A DNA stretch of 64,000 nt from Eretmocerus hayati (taxonomy: Eukaryota; Arthropoda; Insecta; Hymenoptera; Aphelinidae): NCBI GenBank assembly GCA_029851415.1, contig CM056741.1:87310282-87374281 (forward strand). The letters are read 5' to 3'. The number at the start of each line of letters is the position of its first letter. Position 1 is the first letter of the stretch. The translations under genes were made by a program, and so were the position numbers. A model generated the notes under the pieces. The model was not told the origin of the DNA. It ran no database searches and saw nothing but the letters and a program-made list of their open reading frames with translations. Shown here in pieces: positions 35,401-47,872 of the stretch.

Positions 35401-38400
35401 AGAGTGTCGGGTATGAGTACGCATCACGTTAATTCCCGGAGCTCAATACACTATCTGGAGTTCTCGGATAGGACAAAGCCCCTCATCATACAGTTTATCG
35501 ACGGCAATGACTGAAATTCGAATCATACAGTATCCCGACGTAACTTACTGCAACTCTGATCATACAGTATTCCGACGCAACTTCCTAGGTCCCAACCAGC
35601 GAATGAGTCCCGATAGCAAAAAAGTGATAGATTGTTCTGAAATCACGCAGTCGAGTCATAATTACGCAACGTCAGACGATGTGGCCCCTAGAACGAACTC
35701 GCCGCTCATCCATCACCGTAGCATAGTACAATACATGGAGGTCTCAGATGCAGGTGAACCCTTATCATACAATATCCGACTGCGTTAGACGAGGCTCAAC
35801 GATGCGACTCAGACTCTTTCGCGAATCGTGGGTGGATCTACTCGAGATCGCGCATTAGATTGACCATCAGCAGTCGTAGACACAATAGCTTTGGGAATGA
35901 GTTTGCATCGAGTCTTTCTCCGTCACTCGATACAGTATTCGGAGTTCTCAAATCTCAATCGACTTTTGGTCATACAGTATCCGACGGTCTCTCCGGCTCA
36001 ACCTACGCGTCAAAACTGACTAACGAATCTTGCATGAACCCAGGGAGTGCACTCAAGGTCTTCATGGTCCTCTTCCGAAACCATCTCGTCGGGATCCTCC
36101 CCGGGGGGAACAATAGATATACCTCAAGCCGCTGGCAATAAAAGAGAATCGGGCGTGAGTTTGCATCACGTGAATTCCCGTGGCTCAAGACACTATCTGG
36201 AGATCTCAGATAGGACTAAGCCACTCATCATACAGTATTCCGACGGCAATTACTGAAATTCGAATCATACAGTATTCCGACGTAACTTACTGCAACTCTG
36301 ATCATACAGTATTCCGACGCAACTTCCTAGGTCCCAACCAGTGAATGAGTCCCGATAGCGAAGAAGTGATAGATTGTTTCGACACCACGCAGTCGATTCA
36401 CCATCACGGAGCGTCATACGGTGCGGCCTCTAGAGCGAGCTCACCGCTCGTCCATCACAGTAGCATAGTACAGGACATGGAGTTCTCAGATACGGGTGAA
36501 ACCTCATCATACAGTATCCGACTGCTTCAAACGAGGCTCAGAGATACGACTCAGACTCCATCGCGTATCGTTGGTAGATACACTCGAGATCACGCAGCCG
36601 ATTGACCATCAGCAGCGGTAGACACTATAGCTTTGGGATTGAGTTTCCTTCAAGTCTTTCTCCGTCACTCGATACGGTATCCGGTACATTACAGTTCTCA
36701 AGTATCGTTCGACTTTTCGCCATACAGTATTCAACGGTCTCTCGGGCCCGCTCCACGGAGCGATACTGATTCACGTCTCTCGGCTGAACCCAGGAAGTGG
36801 ATTCAGGGCTCTATGGGTCTCTTCCGTACAAAATCATCGTGTAAGGATCCTCCCTGGAGGGAACAATAGATATACCTCAAGCCGCTTGGAATGAGAGAGT
36901 GTCGGGTGTGAGTTGTTATCACATCGATTCCCGTAGCTCAATACACTATCTGGAGTTCTCAGATAGGACTGAGCCACTCATCATACACTATTCCGACGGC
37001 AATTACTGAAATTCGAATCATACAGAATTCCGACGTAACTTACTGCAACTCTGATCATACAGTATTCCGACGCAACTTCCTAGGTCCCAACCAGTGAATG
37101 AGTCCCGATAGCGAAGAAGTGATAGATTATTCCGACACCACGCAGTCGATTCACCATCACGGAGCGTCATACGGTGCGGCCTCTAGAGCGAGCTCACCGC
37201 TCGTCCATCACAGTAGCATAGTACAGGACATGGAGTTCTCAGATACGGGTGAAACCTCATCATACAGTATCCGACTGCTTCAAACGAGGCTCAGAGATAC
37301 GACTCAGACTCGATCGCGAATCGTGGGTAAATAAACTCGAGATCACGCAGCCGATTGACCATCAGCAGCGGTAGACACTATAGCTTTGGGATTGAGTTTC
37401 CTTCAAGTCTTTTTCCGTCACTCGATACGGTATCCGGTACATTACAGTTCTCAAATATCGTTCGACTTTCTGTCATACAGTATCCGACGGTCTCCCGGGC
37501 CCATTCCACGTGGCGAAACTGACCTACGATTCTCGGCTGAACCCAGGAAGTGGATTCGAGGTCTCTATGGGTCTCTTCCGTACAAAACCATCGTGTCGGG
37601 ATCCTCCCCGGGGGAACAATAGATATACCTCAAGCCGCTCGGAATGAGAGAGTGTCGGGTATGAGTACGCATCACGTTAATTCCCGGAGCTCAATACACT
37701 ATCTGGAGTTCTCGGATAGGACAAAGCCACTCATCATACAGTTCATCGACGGCAATTACTGAAATTCGAAACATACAGGATTCCGACGTAACTTACTGCA
37801 ACTCTGATCATACAGTATTCCGACGCAACTTCCTAGGTCCCAACCAGCGAATGAGTCCCGATAGCGAAAAAGTGATAGATTGTTCTGAAATCACGCAGTC
37901 GAGTCATAATTACGCAACGTCATACGATGTGGCCCCTAGAACGAACTCGCTGCTCGTCCATCACCGTAGCATAGTACAATACATGGAGGTCTCAGATGCA
38001 GGTGAACCCTTACCATACAGTATCCGACTGCGTTAGACGAGGCTCAACGATGCGACTCAGACTCTTTCGCGAATCGTGGGTAGATATACTCGAGTTCACG
38101 CATTAGATTGACCATCAGCAGCCGTAGACACTATAGCTTTGGGAATGAGTTTGCATCGAGTCTTTCTCCGTCACTCGATACAGTATTCGGAGTTCTCAAA
38201 TATCGTTCCACTCTTCGTCATACAGTATCCGACGGTCTCTCCAGCTAAACCTACGGGGCGAAACTGACTCCCGAATATCGGCTGAATCCAGGGAGTGCAC
38301 TCGGGGTCTCCATGACCCTCTTCCGGAAGAAACCATCTCGTCGGGATCCTCCACGGGGGAGCAATAGATATACCCTAAGCCGCTCGGAATAGAGGAGCTT

Positions 38401-39434
38401 CGGGTGTGGGTTTGCATCGCGTCAATTCTCGTAGCTCAATACACTATCTGAACCTCTCAGATGAGACTAAACCACTCATCATACAGTATTCCGACGGCAC
38501 TTACGGAAATTCTTCTCATACATTATTCCGACTAACTTACTGCAACCCTCATTATACAGTATCCCGACGCAACTTCCCAGGTACCAACCAGCGAATGAGT
38601 CCCGATAGCGAAAATGTGATAGATTGTTCTGAAATCACGCAGTCGAATCATAATTACGCAACGTCATACGATGTGGCCCCTAGAACGAACTCGCCGCTCG
38701 TCCATCACCGTAGTATAGTACAATACATGGAGGTCTCAGATGCAGGTGAACCCTTATCATACAGTATCCGACTGCTTCAGACGAGGCTCAACGATGCGAC
38801 TCAGACTCTTTCGCGAATCGTGGGTAGATATACTCGAGATCACGCATTAGATTGACCATCAGCAGCCGTAGACACAATAGCTTTGGGAATGAGTTTGCAT
38901 CGAGTCTTTCTCCGTCACTCGATACAGTATTCGGAGCTCTCAAATCTCAATCGACTTTTGGTCATACAGTATCCGACGGTCTCTCCGGCTCAACCTACGC
39001 GCCAAAATTGACTAACGAATCTTGCATGAGCCCAGGGAGTGCACTCAAGGTCTTCAACGTCCTCTTCCGAAACCATCTCGTCGGGATCCTCCCCGGGGGG
39101 AGCAATAGATATACCTCAAGCCGCTTGGAATGAAAGAGTCTTGTGTGTGAATTTGCATCGCGTCAATTCCCGTAGCTCAATACACTATCTGGAGTTCACT
39201 GATGGTATTAAGCCACTCATCATACAGTATTCCGACGGCACTTACTGAAACTCTCATCATACAGTATTCCGACGCAACCCACTAGGTTCCAATTAGCAAA
39301 TGAGTCCTCATCACAAGCCAGTGATGGATTGCTTCCAAATCACGCAGTCTAGTCACTATCACGTAGTGCCAGACGACGTGGCCTTGAGTGTGAGCTTGCC
39401 TTACGTCCAGTCCCATAGGTCAGCACAGTACATG
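32401..39434 (+). repeat. Complex satellite, block C
   Basis: Same family and orientation as block B, picking up in register after the LTR element. Units of about 720-755 bp are visible from the spacing of a conserved CTATAGCTTTGGGATTGAG segment (32906, 33660, 34377, 35131, 36626, 37379). It is less homogeneous than the 2601-bp copies in block B. Ends where the foldback element is inserted at 39435. Confidence 0.9.
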
Positions 39435-39755
39435 TACACCGTGTTTCAAAAGGTGTGTACATACCATAACAGGGAGTTAGAAAAAATTTTGTATCTTCAG
39501 AAAAGTTTTTTAAGAAGTTTTGTAATAATTTTCAGATTTTGTAACTTTCAATAGAAAAAGTCACTTTTATCATTACATTTGTGATGTTTGAAATTTGGCG
39601 GCAATTGTTTGTTGTGTAATGATCCACCACTAATCATTACATAAACAATATGTAATGATTAGTGTGATGCTTTCGAGGTTATGTGTATTGAATAGTAAAG
39701 AGAGCTCGAAATTATCCCGGCAGCATAATACGGCAAAGTCGGCAATGGGAGGTCA
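39435..39755 (+). repeat. Left terminal inverted repeat
   Basis: Pairs with 44182-44502. Its first 29 bases also hold a small internal hairpin (TGTACACC and GGTGTGTACA). Confidence 0.85.
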
Positions 39756-42700
39756 AAAAAAACGACTCTCGCATTTCTCCTCGACCATAGGAATTTCTCG
39801 TGTGCGCGAAAATTGCACACTGAGTGTACTCGAAGCCCGGAATCATAAGCTCATGTTGGCCATGGGAAATTCTCGCGTGCGCGGACAAGTCCCAATTTAA
39901 CGTACGCGAGGCACAACATCAGAACACCAGCAGTTCACCTCGACCATGAAAATCCCTCGCGTGCGCGAGCTTTCTACAACTAGGCGTACGCGAGCTCAAG
40001 AACAAGAGCGTATCTCGTCCGTGGAAATTTCTCGCGTGCGCGAAAAATTTCCGTCTCAAACTGCGTGAGGCCCAACATCAGAAACTTACGTCGGACTTAG
40101 AAAATTCTGGCGTGCGCGAAAAATTCTCAACTTCGCGTGCGCGAGGCTCAACATCGAAACTTCAGCAGTTCACCTCGACCATGTGAATGTCTCGCGCACG
40201 AGAGAATTTTCACACAGAGTGTACGCGAGGTCTGCAATCAGAAGCTCTTGTCGGCCGAGGGAAATTCTCACGTGCGCGAAAAGCTTCCAACTTAGGGGAC
40301 TTGAGGCCCAACATCAAAACTCTTCACCTCGACCGAGAAAATTCCTCGCGTGCGCGTGCATTTCCCAACTAAGCGAACGCGATGCTCAAAATCAGGAGCA
40401 TATCTCGGCCGTGGGAATTTCTTACGTGCGCGGAAAATTTCCAACTTAGCGTGCGCGAGGCCCAACATGAAAGGCTTATCTCAGGCGTGAAAAATCCTCG
40501 CGTGCGCGAAAAATTCTCAGCTTAGCGTGCGCGAGACCCAACATCAAGACTCCAGCAGTTCGACTTGACCATTGGCATTCCTCGCGTGCGCGAGCCTTCC
40601 CCAACTGTACGTGTGCGAAGCTTAGAATGTGAGGCTTATCTCAGTCGTAGAAACTTCTCACGTGCGTGGAAAATTCCCAAACGCGAGCGCGAGCTTAAAC
40701 ATTGAAACTCTAGAATTCACCTCGACCACAGGAATTCCTCGCGTGCGCGAAAATAACCACACTGAATGTACGTGAGGCCCAGATTCATAAGCTCATGTTG
40801 GCCATGGGAAATTCTCGCGTGCGCGAACAATTCCCAAGTCAACGTACGCGAGGCACAACATCAGAACACCAGCAGTTCACCTCGACCAAGGAAATCCCTC
40901 GCGTGCGTGAGCAATCTACAACTAAGCGTACGCAAGCTCAAGAACATGAGGGTATCTCGACCATGGAAATTTCTTGCGTGCGCGAAAAATTTCCGTCTCA
41001 AACTGCGTGAGGCCCAACATCAGAAACTTACGTCGGACTCAGAAAATTCTGGCGTGCGCAAAAAATTCTCAACTTCGCGTGCGCGAGGCTCAACATCAAA
41101 ACTTTAGCAGTTCACCTCGACCATGGGAATTTCTCGCGCACGAGAGAATTTCCGCACAGAGTGTACGCGAGGTCGAAAATCATAAGCTCTAGTCGGCCGG
41201 GGAAAATTCTCACTAATCTGTACAATACCTGGACTAGATTGGACTGAGAGTCCATAGTCGAAAAAAATAACTATCTATCTATCTATCTATCTATCTATCT
41301 CAGCCGTGGAAATTTCTCGCGTGCGCGAAGAATTCCCCAATCACCGTGCGCAAGGCTCAAAATCGAAACTCTCGCATTTCTCCTCGACCATAGGAATTTC
41401 CCGTGTGCGCGAAAATTGCACACTGAGTGTACTCGAAGCCCGGAATCATAAGCTCATGTCGGCCATCGGAAATCCTCGCGTGCGCGAACAATTCCCAACT
41501 TCGCGTACGCGAGGTACAACATCAGAGGCTTACCTCGGACGTTGAAAATTCTCGCGTGTGCGAAAGATTCTAAAATTAGCGTGCGTGAGGCTCGATATCG
41601 AAACTTCAGCAGTTCACCTCGACCATGGAAATTTCCCGCGCACGAGAGAATTACCACACAAATTTTACGCAAGGCCTGAAATCAGAAGCTCGAGGCGCGC
41701 GAGAAAATCTCAACTTAGCGTACGGGAAACTCAAGGTTCAGGATTCATTTTGCTCAAGAAAATTGCTCACGTGCGTAAGACCCATTACCAGAAGCTCCTT
41801 TCGGTTGTTTCGCGTGCGAAATCCTTTTTTCTCAAGTATCAAATGGCGAGAAATCACTAAATTAGCGTGCGCGAGGCTCATCGAAACTTTAACAGTTCAG
41901 CTCGACCAAATTACCGTGCTCGAGGCCCAACATAAAAGGCTTACTTCGGGCGTGAAGAATTCTCGCGTGCGCGAAAAATTCTCAGCTTAGTGTGCGCGAG
42001 ACCCAACATCAAGACTCGAACAGTTCGACTTGACCATTGGGATTCCTCGCGTGCGCGAGCCTTCCCGAACAATACCTGTGCAAAGCTCAGAATGTGAGGC
42101 TTATCTCAGTCGTAGAAAGTTCTCACGTGCGCGGAAAATTCCCAACTTGGCGTGCGCGAGCCTAAACATCGAAACTTCAGAAGTCCACCTTGACGATACG
42201 AATTTCTCGCGTGCGCGAAGATGACCACACTGAATGTACGTGGGGCTCAGAATCATAAGCTCATGTCGGCCATGGGGAATTCTCGCGTGCGCGAACATTC
42301 CCAACTCAACGTACGCGAGGCACAACATCAAAACTTTAGCAGTTCACCTCGACCAAGGGAATCCCTCGCGTGCGTGAGCATTCTACAACTAAGCGTACGC
42401 GAAGCTCAAGAACATGATCGTATCTCAGCCGTGGAAATTTTTCGCGTGCGCGAAGAATTTCCAACTTAACGTGCGCGAGGCCCAACATCAGAGGCTTACC
42501 TCAAACGTAGAAATTTCTCGCGTGCGCGGAAAATTCCCAACTAAGCGTGCGCGAGGCTCAACATCAAAATTTTCGCATTTCACCTCGACCATGGGAATTT
42601 CTCGTGTGCATGAAAATTGCACACTGAGTGTACTCGAGGGCCGGAATCATGAGCTCAATGCGCGCGAGAAATTCCAAACTTAGCGGGTGCGAGGCCAACA

Positions 42701-43300
42701 TCTGAGGCTCATCTCGGTCTCGCGTACGCTCAGTTGCGAATCTTTCCGCGCACGCAAGAATTTACCACGGCCAAGAGAAGCAGCTCCTAATAATGCGTCT
42801 CGCGTAAGCTGATCCGGAAAAGTCTCGCGCACGCGTTAAATTTCCATGATCGAAATGAAGTATCCAACTTGGGTCTTGTGTACGCTGAGCTGGGAAATTT
42901 TGCGCGCACCTGAAAATTTCCCTTGATCAAGAGGAGCTTCTGATGTCGGATCCCGCGTAGGCTAAGTTGGGATACTTTTCTTGCACGCGAGAATTCCCCA
43001 CAGCCGAGAGAAGCTTCTGATGCGTGTGCGAGAGAATTTCTTCCATGGTCGAAGTTAAGTCCCGAATTTGGTCTCTCGTATGCTAAGCTGGGAAATTTCT
43101 CGCGGGCGCGAGAATTTTCCCCGGCTGATCTGGGGTCTCGCGTGAGCCAAGTTGGAAACTCGCACACGCGAGAATTCACCACGGCCGAAAAGAGCTCCTG
43201 GTGTTGGGCCTCACGCCCGCGAGAAATCCACCTGGGCTCTCTCGAGAGAAGGTCTATTTCCCTTTTGTGGGATTTCGCGTACACGAAACGGCTGTCTCGC
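39756..43300. repeat. CpG-rich 76-bp tandem repeat inside the foldback element
   Basis: Each monomer of about 76 bp carries two alternating purine-pyrimidine boxes, TTCTCGCGTGCGCGAAAA and AGCGTGCGCGAGGC. Segments of several monomers recur (for example 39764, 41370 and 42567 begin the same phrase), so a higher-order pattern exists. Orientation reverses near 42.7 kb. A (CTAT)n microsatellite interrupts at about 41272-41300. Long open frames, such as the minus-strand one at 42787-43425, are by-products of GC content and repetition. Confidence 0.85.
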
Positions 43301-44181
43301 CTGCGCTGATTAGGCCGTAATCGTGGTAGGCACTTCACACCGAGCACTTCCTGACATGTACCAGGCTGTCTTTCCTTCAAGCAGATTTTCACTCTTCCAC
43401 CGGCGATTCGGGAGAAAAACGGCACTTTGGTGCTCCATCATCGCCGAGAAGACATGGCCCAGCCAGTATTACTGCGCACGACTACATTCAAGCTCACCTG
43501 TGATCACGAGCATTCGATTGCAGAGCATGCGACAACGACACCAAATGTTAGCGTCATTGCCTCAACTAGCTGCCAACTGAGTACTGTGCACCAGCTCTCG
43601 GCATGAGCGATGTGTACTCGACGACGATGATGCACCAGAGCGCCATCCCTCTCCAAATGGCCGGTCTACATGTCTAAAAACATTCTGCAAGGACGTGAGC
43701 CCTTCATGAGTGTTGTGGAGTGCACTCAATACTCGCAGACGAGGGAAGAAGGAGCAACGACCAGAGTGATTGTGGCATGCTGCTGAACTAGTCACGGGAA
43801 CACTATTAATTGAAAATCACCCAACACGTCACACTCGTAGAAATCACTTTCCGCTGTTGCCGGGCTCTCGTCCCTGCAGAAAAATTGTCGACACATCCAC
43901 AGATAATCCACGCGAAGGATGGACACTCTGGTTCTTCGTCGCCGCCGATTACACATCGCGCGACCTAGACACAAACGGTGGCCGAGTTCTCGAGCTGATT
44001 TTGTAATTTGATGCACACCGGGTCGCAACAATAACAAAGCCGACGACGCAAGCCTTGACTTCTGCGGGCGTCTGCTTTGAAGCATTGCCGCTGATGATGG
44101 GTCGAGGTTAACTCGTATAACGACTTCTGCGCAAATGAGAGGCGCATCAATACACGATTTGGCAATAGACCGGTTTATGCG
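43301..44181. other. Unique spacer of the foldback element
   Basis: About 0.9 kb of non-repetitive sequence between the satellite and the right TIR. Short frames (for example about 43770-44006 on plus) show no domain I recognise. If the element once had coding capacity this is where a remnant would be. Confidence 0.4.
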
Positions 44182-44502
44182 TGACCTGCCGTTGCCGGCT
44201 TTGCCGTATTATGCTGCCGGGATAATTTCGAGCTCTCTTCACTATTCAATACACATAACCTCGGAAGCATTACACTAATCATGACATATTGTTTATGTAA
44301 TGATTAGTGGTGAATCATTACTTAACAAACAATTGCCGCCAAATTTCAAACATTACAAATGTAATGATAAAAGTGACTTTTTCTATTGAAAGTTACAAAA
44401 TCTGAAAATTATTACAAAACTTCTTGAAAAACTTTTCTGAAAATACAAAATTTTTTCTAACTCCCGGTTACGGTATGTACACACCTTTTGAAACACGGTG
44501 TA
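44182..44502 (-). repeat. Right terminal inverted repeat
   Basis: Reverse complement of the left TIR, ending in CACGGTGTA, with several scattered mismatches. Confidence 0.85.
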
Positions 44503-44620
44503 GGTCTCGATTACGGGTAAACCCTCATCATACAGTATTCTATTGAATCAATCGAGGCCCAAGGATGCGACTCGATCGCAGAATCGTGTGTAGCTTTAAG
44601 CAAAACACGCAGCCGATTGA
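44503..44620 (+). repeat. Satellite remnant beyond the foldback element
   Basis: Continues the block C unit (CCTCATCATACAGTATTC and later ACACGCAGCCGATTGACC) and then stops, marking the right edge of the satellite field. Confidence 0.75.
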
Positions 44621-45570
44621 CCTGGAGCCATGTGCAGTCGCCCTGGTACGGGCTTCTGCACGACGTGCTGGGCCCATAACCTATTAAAGTTGGCGCCGGA
44701 TTCTTCTAATAACACTCACTTCTATATGAGAAAATACGCGAGTTACACGTGGGATTCATTACAAACAATCAAAAGACTCTACAAAGATCAAAATCTAGGT
44801 ACACAGAGTAATACAATCTAGTACAATAGAGAGCGAGTTACAGCGTGAACTCACAACACGATGTGCTCAGCGTCTAGGAACGGCATGCAACCGACTGGAC
44901 AACTAGGAACACAACGAGACGAGGAGAGACTGGTGCGCTCAGGCGCCCTAAGTGCCCGCATCAGCACAGTGCGACGAATGTATAGATGTAGGTGAGACGA
45001 GTAGCCGCCGAAAAGAACTTAACACAATGACTATCACTAAAAATCGATGTACCCTCGATCTAACCTTGGATCAAGAATCCACCTGTGGTATTTCTTGGCA
45101 GAATGTGCCGCTTTTCAGGAGGTTTGATTTGACAGTCTCTGTGCACAGAGACTGTCGGATCGAACCTCCCATGATTCCATGCAAGCCAGCAAGAATTCCT
45201 GGAAAGAGGGGACTATAGTCTTCCATTGGAGCACCGCCCCAAAAACGTCAGTTTCTGTCATGACTTCAACGTGCAAAGTTGTCCAAAAATTCAACACTCG
45301 TTTCAAATACGAGATTTGGAATCTTTCCGGATCATTCAGAAACTTATTCGTAATCGACGACATTCAAAAACTTCAAAGAGAGCGTTACGCATCTGCGAAT
45401 CATCGACGATATTCGAAGTCTTCGAAAGAAGCGTTACGCATTTGCGAATTCGAGGACCGACTTCGGCAACACAAAACGGCCACGAAACCATCAATATACG
45501 TTGGAGTCGCACCAGAAACTTGTCGTACTTATAAGGACAACAGAACTGAGTTTATATGTGGATATTCATG
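44621..45570. other. Unresolved sequence with short internal repeats
   Basis: No gene recognised. A phrase with GCGTTACGCATCTGCGAA recurs at about 45380-45460. A perfect 26-bp palindrome is listed separately. Confidence 0.4.
45131..45156. repeat. Perfect 26-bp palindrome
   Basis: GACAGTCTCTGTG followed by its exact reverse complement, with no spacer. It could extrude as a short hairpin. No associated gene is visible. Confidence 0.8.
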
Positions 45571-46040
45571 TTAAATGTTTCCGGAACAGTCCAAAGTTCT
45601 CGAAAGCTACGTTACGTATGTCTTATACATTATATATAACCGTGTTAACTGTAGATCCTTGAAACCAGCGATATATATATATATATATAGGTTCGAAAAC
45701 AGTCCCAGAAACTGACATTATATATAGTTGTTTTCGAGGACGGTCCCGGAAACTGACAATATATATACAGATTCATTGTGAATGTCCCCGAACCAGCCCA
45801 AAGTCCTCAAAAGCTACGTTACGTATGTTTCAAACATTACATATACCCGTTTCAACTTCGGTCCTTGAAAATCAAGGGAAATCTTGAAACTAACGTTATA
45901 TATATTTTTTCGGGGACGGTCCTCGAAAAAGCGAAATGTTCCCAAAACCGACGTTACATACACGAATTATCCCTGGAACTGACTATATACATATATATAT
46001 GTATATATCAATCCATAATAATAGTCAATATGTACAATAT
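45571..46040. repeat. Degenerate tandem repeat, about 200-bp period
   Basis: Phrases AAAGCTACGTTACGTATGT and AAACTGACATTATATATA recur with variation, separated by (TA)n runs (about 45669-45689). AT-rich, non-coding. Confidence 0.6.
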
Positions 46041-47276
46041 GTAGGAATCCAGAATGCAAACAATAAAAATCATGAGGGGCAGGAAAATTAGCCGTCCCCT
46101 TCCTGTTGTGTTATTTCATTTTAGATATAAAATAGAATTAGCGACAAATTTCAATTTCAATTTAAAATTCAATGAAAAAGTTAGAATCATTCGAAATTAC
46201 TATCACTTCTACGGAAATTCCAATTTTTTCTAAGAAATTTCCGAAAATTCTAAATACATTTCAAATTCAAAAAAATTCCAAATACATTTACATTGTGAAC
46301 ATATTCAAATACATCTTCTACCTTCTTTCAAGACCACGACGATAGGACGGATCGAGATTCATTATAAATCATTTGATAAGTCTTCTTAGTTCAGAAAATT
46401 ACGATTCATTGAAAATTTAATCTTTTGAATGACATGACACCTACAAACGAAGAATCCAGTACTAGTCAATCGCCTGCGGAGGGGGGCCTCACAAAAGTGC
46501 TGAGGTATTGACAAGTAGTAGGTGTTCTTATTAGCTGACAGACGGATCCCAATATAGAATTTCAGCCCAATAGAATCCCTGTCATCCTGAGTCATTCTAC
46601 ACACATCCTTTGAAGGTTCCCTGTTAGCAATAACTCATCCATAGGATTATATATTCTATTGTAAGCTTGAAATTATAGGCTACGAACAGACATACACAGA
46701 CTGTTTTATGAAATCAGAATGTTTTATCAAAAGTAACTGGAATAGTTTAAATATTCTCGAAAATTTTCTTCAAATCATATAACATGATGATACTACATAA
46801 AATATAGAAATATATCACCCCAATATACATACAAAAATACTCAAACGCACATAGAACACACTACATACCTAAATTCTTACTTATACTACACCTTACGCAC
46901 ATTCACATAAATACACGTTCGAAAGCGCAAAAAACGATACCGTTAGGTAATTTCCGTTTAGGCCCTGAGCACAAGAGTGACTAACTCCACTGTGTACGAC
47001 CGAACACGGAAAGAACCAAATTACGGAATCGTTACCATACACAAAATCAAAAAATACACTCACACACACGTTCACACACCCACACACAAACACTCATATC
47101 CTCGAGCCGGCCCCAGCATGCAGGTCAATATATGTATATGTATTGATGCGGTAAGTTTTCGTGTATGGACTGCCTCATAAAGAGAATTCACACTCACACA
47201 GTTACACAACATATAATAATTTTTTCAACATAATTAAGCCACGGGCAAACATATATATTTATCCAAATCATAAATG
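46041..47276. other. No recognised gene
   Basis: AT-rich DNA with CA-rich microsatellite-like tracts around 47050-47100. I see no coding region with supporting motifs. Confidence 0.4.
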
Positions 47277-47392
47277 AAATCGCAATCGAAAATCAGAACT
47301 GCCAACTTGACGTACACACAATTTTATATGACATATATATATATACACACATTTTACGTCAAGTTGGCAATACTGATTCTCGAACGCGATTT
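47277..47392. repeat. Inverted repeat, 38-bp arms
   Basis: Left arm 47277-47314 and right arm 47355-47392 share TGCCAACTTGACGTA and match over most of 38 bp with a 40-bp AT-rich loop. Could be a very short MITE or a hairpin. Confidence 0.65.
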
Positions 47393-47464
47393 TAGGTTGG
47401 CAGCCCTGCTCGGGGGATCCGGACGGACAGGAATTTGCACGAGGCTTAATCATGTTGATTTTTG

Positions 47465-47872
47465 AACAATACTATCAAAATCGTTGATAAAAAATCTTTA
47501 TTTCATCAAAATGAGTCGGAATAACTACATTCTAACTTGATTTGTATTATAACCATGAGTTAGTTTGAGGGAATCTATTTCACATACAATTTTACAAAAG
47601 CTTGAACTTTGTAAAATTGAATATTGCGAATAATGCATTGAATTTTAGAGTTTTTCCATAAGTACTATGGAAATAATGAATCCTAGAACTAGATGACAAA
47701 AAGATTTTCTAGAATTGATTGAATGAATTTCACAAAATCTTGAATAGAAAATCATAAAATTTCATAAATTTAATAAATTTTTGTATAATCGTAAAAATTT
47801 ATATGTCTTTACATATATATATATATATATATATATATCTTCTATATATATATCAAGTGAGCTCGTAAGGCT
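47465..47872 (+). repeat. Dispersed repeat R3, copy 2
   Basis: Homologous to 3997-4347, ending with the same TCAAGTGAGCTCG. It is longer because of a (TA)n expansion at about 47812-47857. This copy lacks the MITE seen after copy 1. Confidence 0.65.

Larger units (their letters stand above)
39435..44502. mobile_element. Foldback-type element, 5068 bp, with internal satellite
   Basis: Inverted repeats of about 321 bp (39435-39755, 44182-44502) begin TACACCGTGTTTCAAAA and are highly similar. Satellite sequence lies outside both ends and joins up when the element is removed, apart from about two bases. Inside are about 3.5 kb of a CpG-rich tandem repeat that changes orientation near 42.7 kb and about 0.9 kb of unique sequence. 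This resembles the organisation of Drosophila FB elements, whose inverted termini are built of tandem repeats. No transposase is recognised and no clear target duplication is visible. Confidence 0.75.

Noticed and set aside
16327..39248. Many repeated ORFs of 60-137 codons in the satellite, some on both strands
   Set aside because: They recur with the satellite unit, lie in several overlapping frames, lack any domain, and change frame with single-base indels between copies (the 137-codon one arises from the deletion near 23666).
42787..43425. 212-codon minus-strand ORF
   Set aside because: It lies in the CpG-rich 76-bp repeat and encodes degenerate repeat translation (RARENS/KVSQ-like words), not a domain.
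39437..44500. Assignment of the foldback element to Transib or CACTA from its CACCGTG end
   Set aside because: No 5-bp or 3-bp target duplication can be seen at the ends and no transposase is present.
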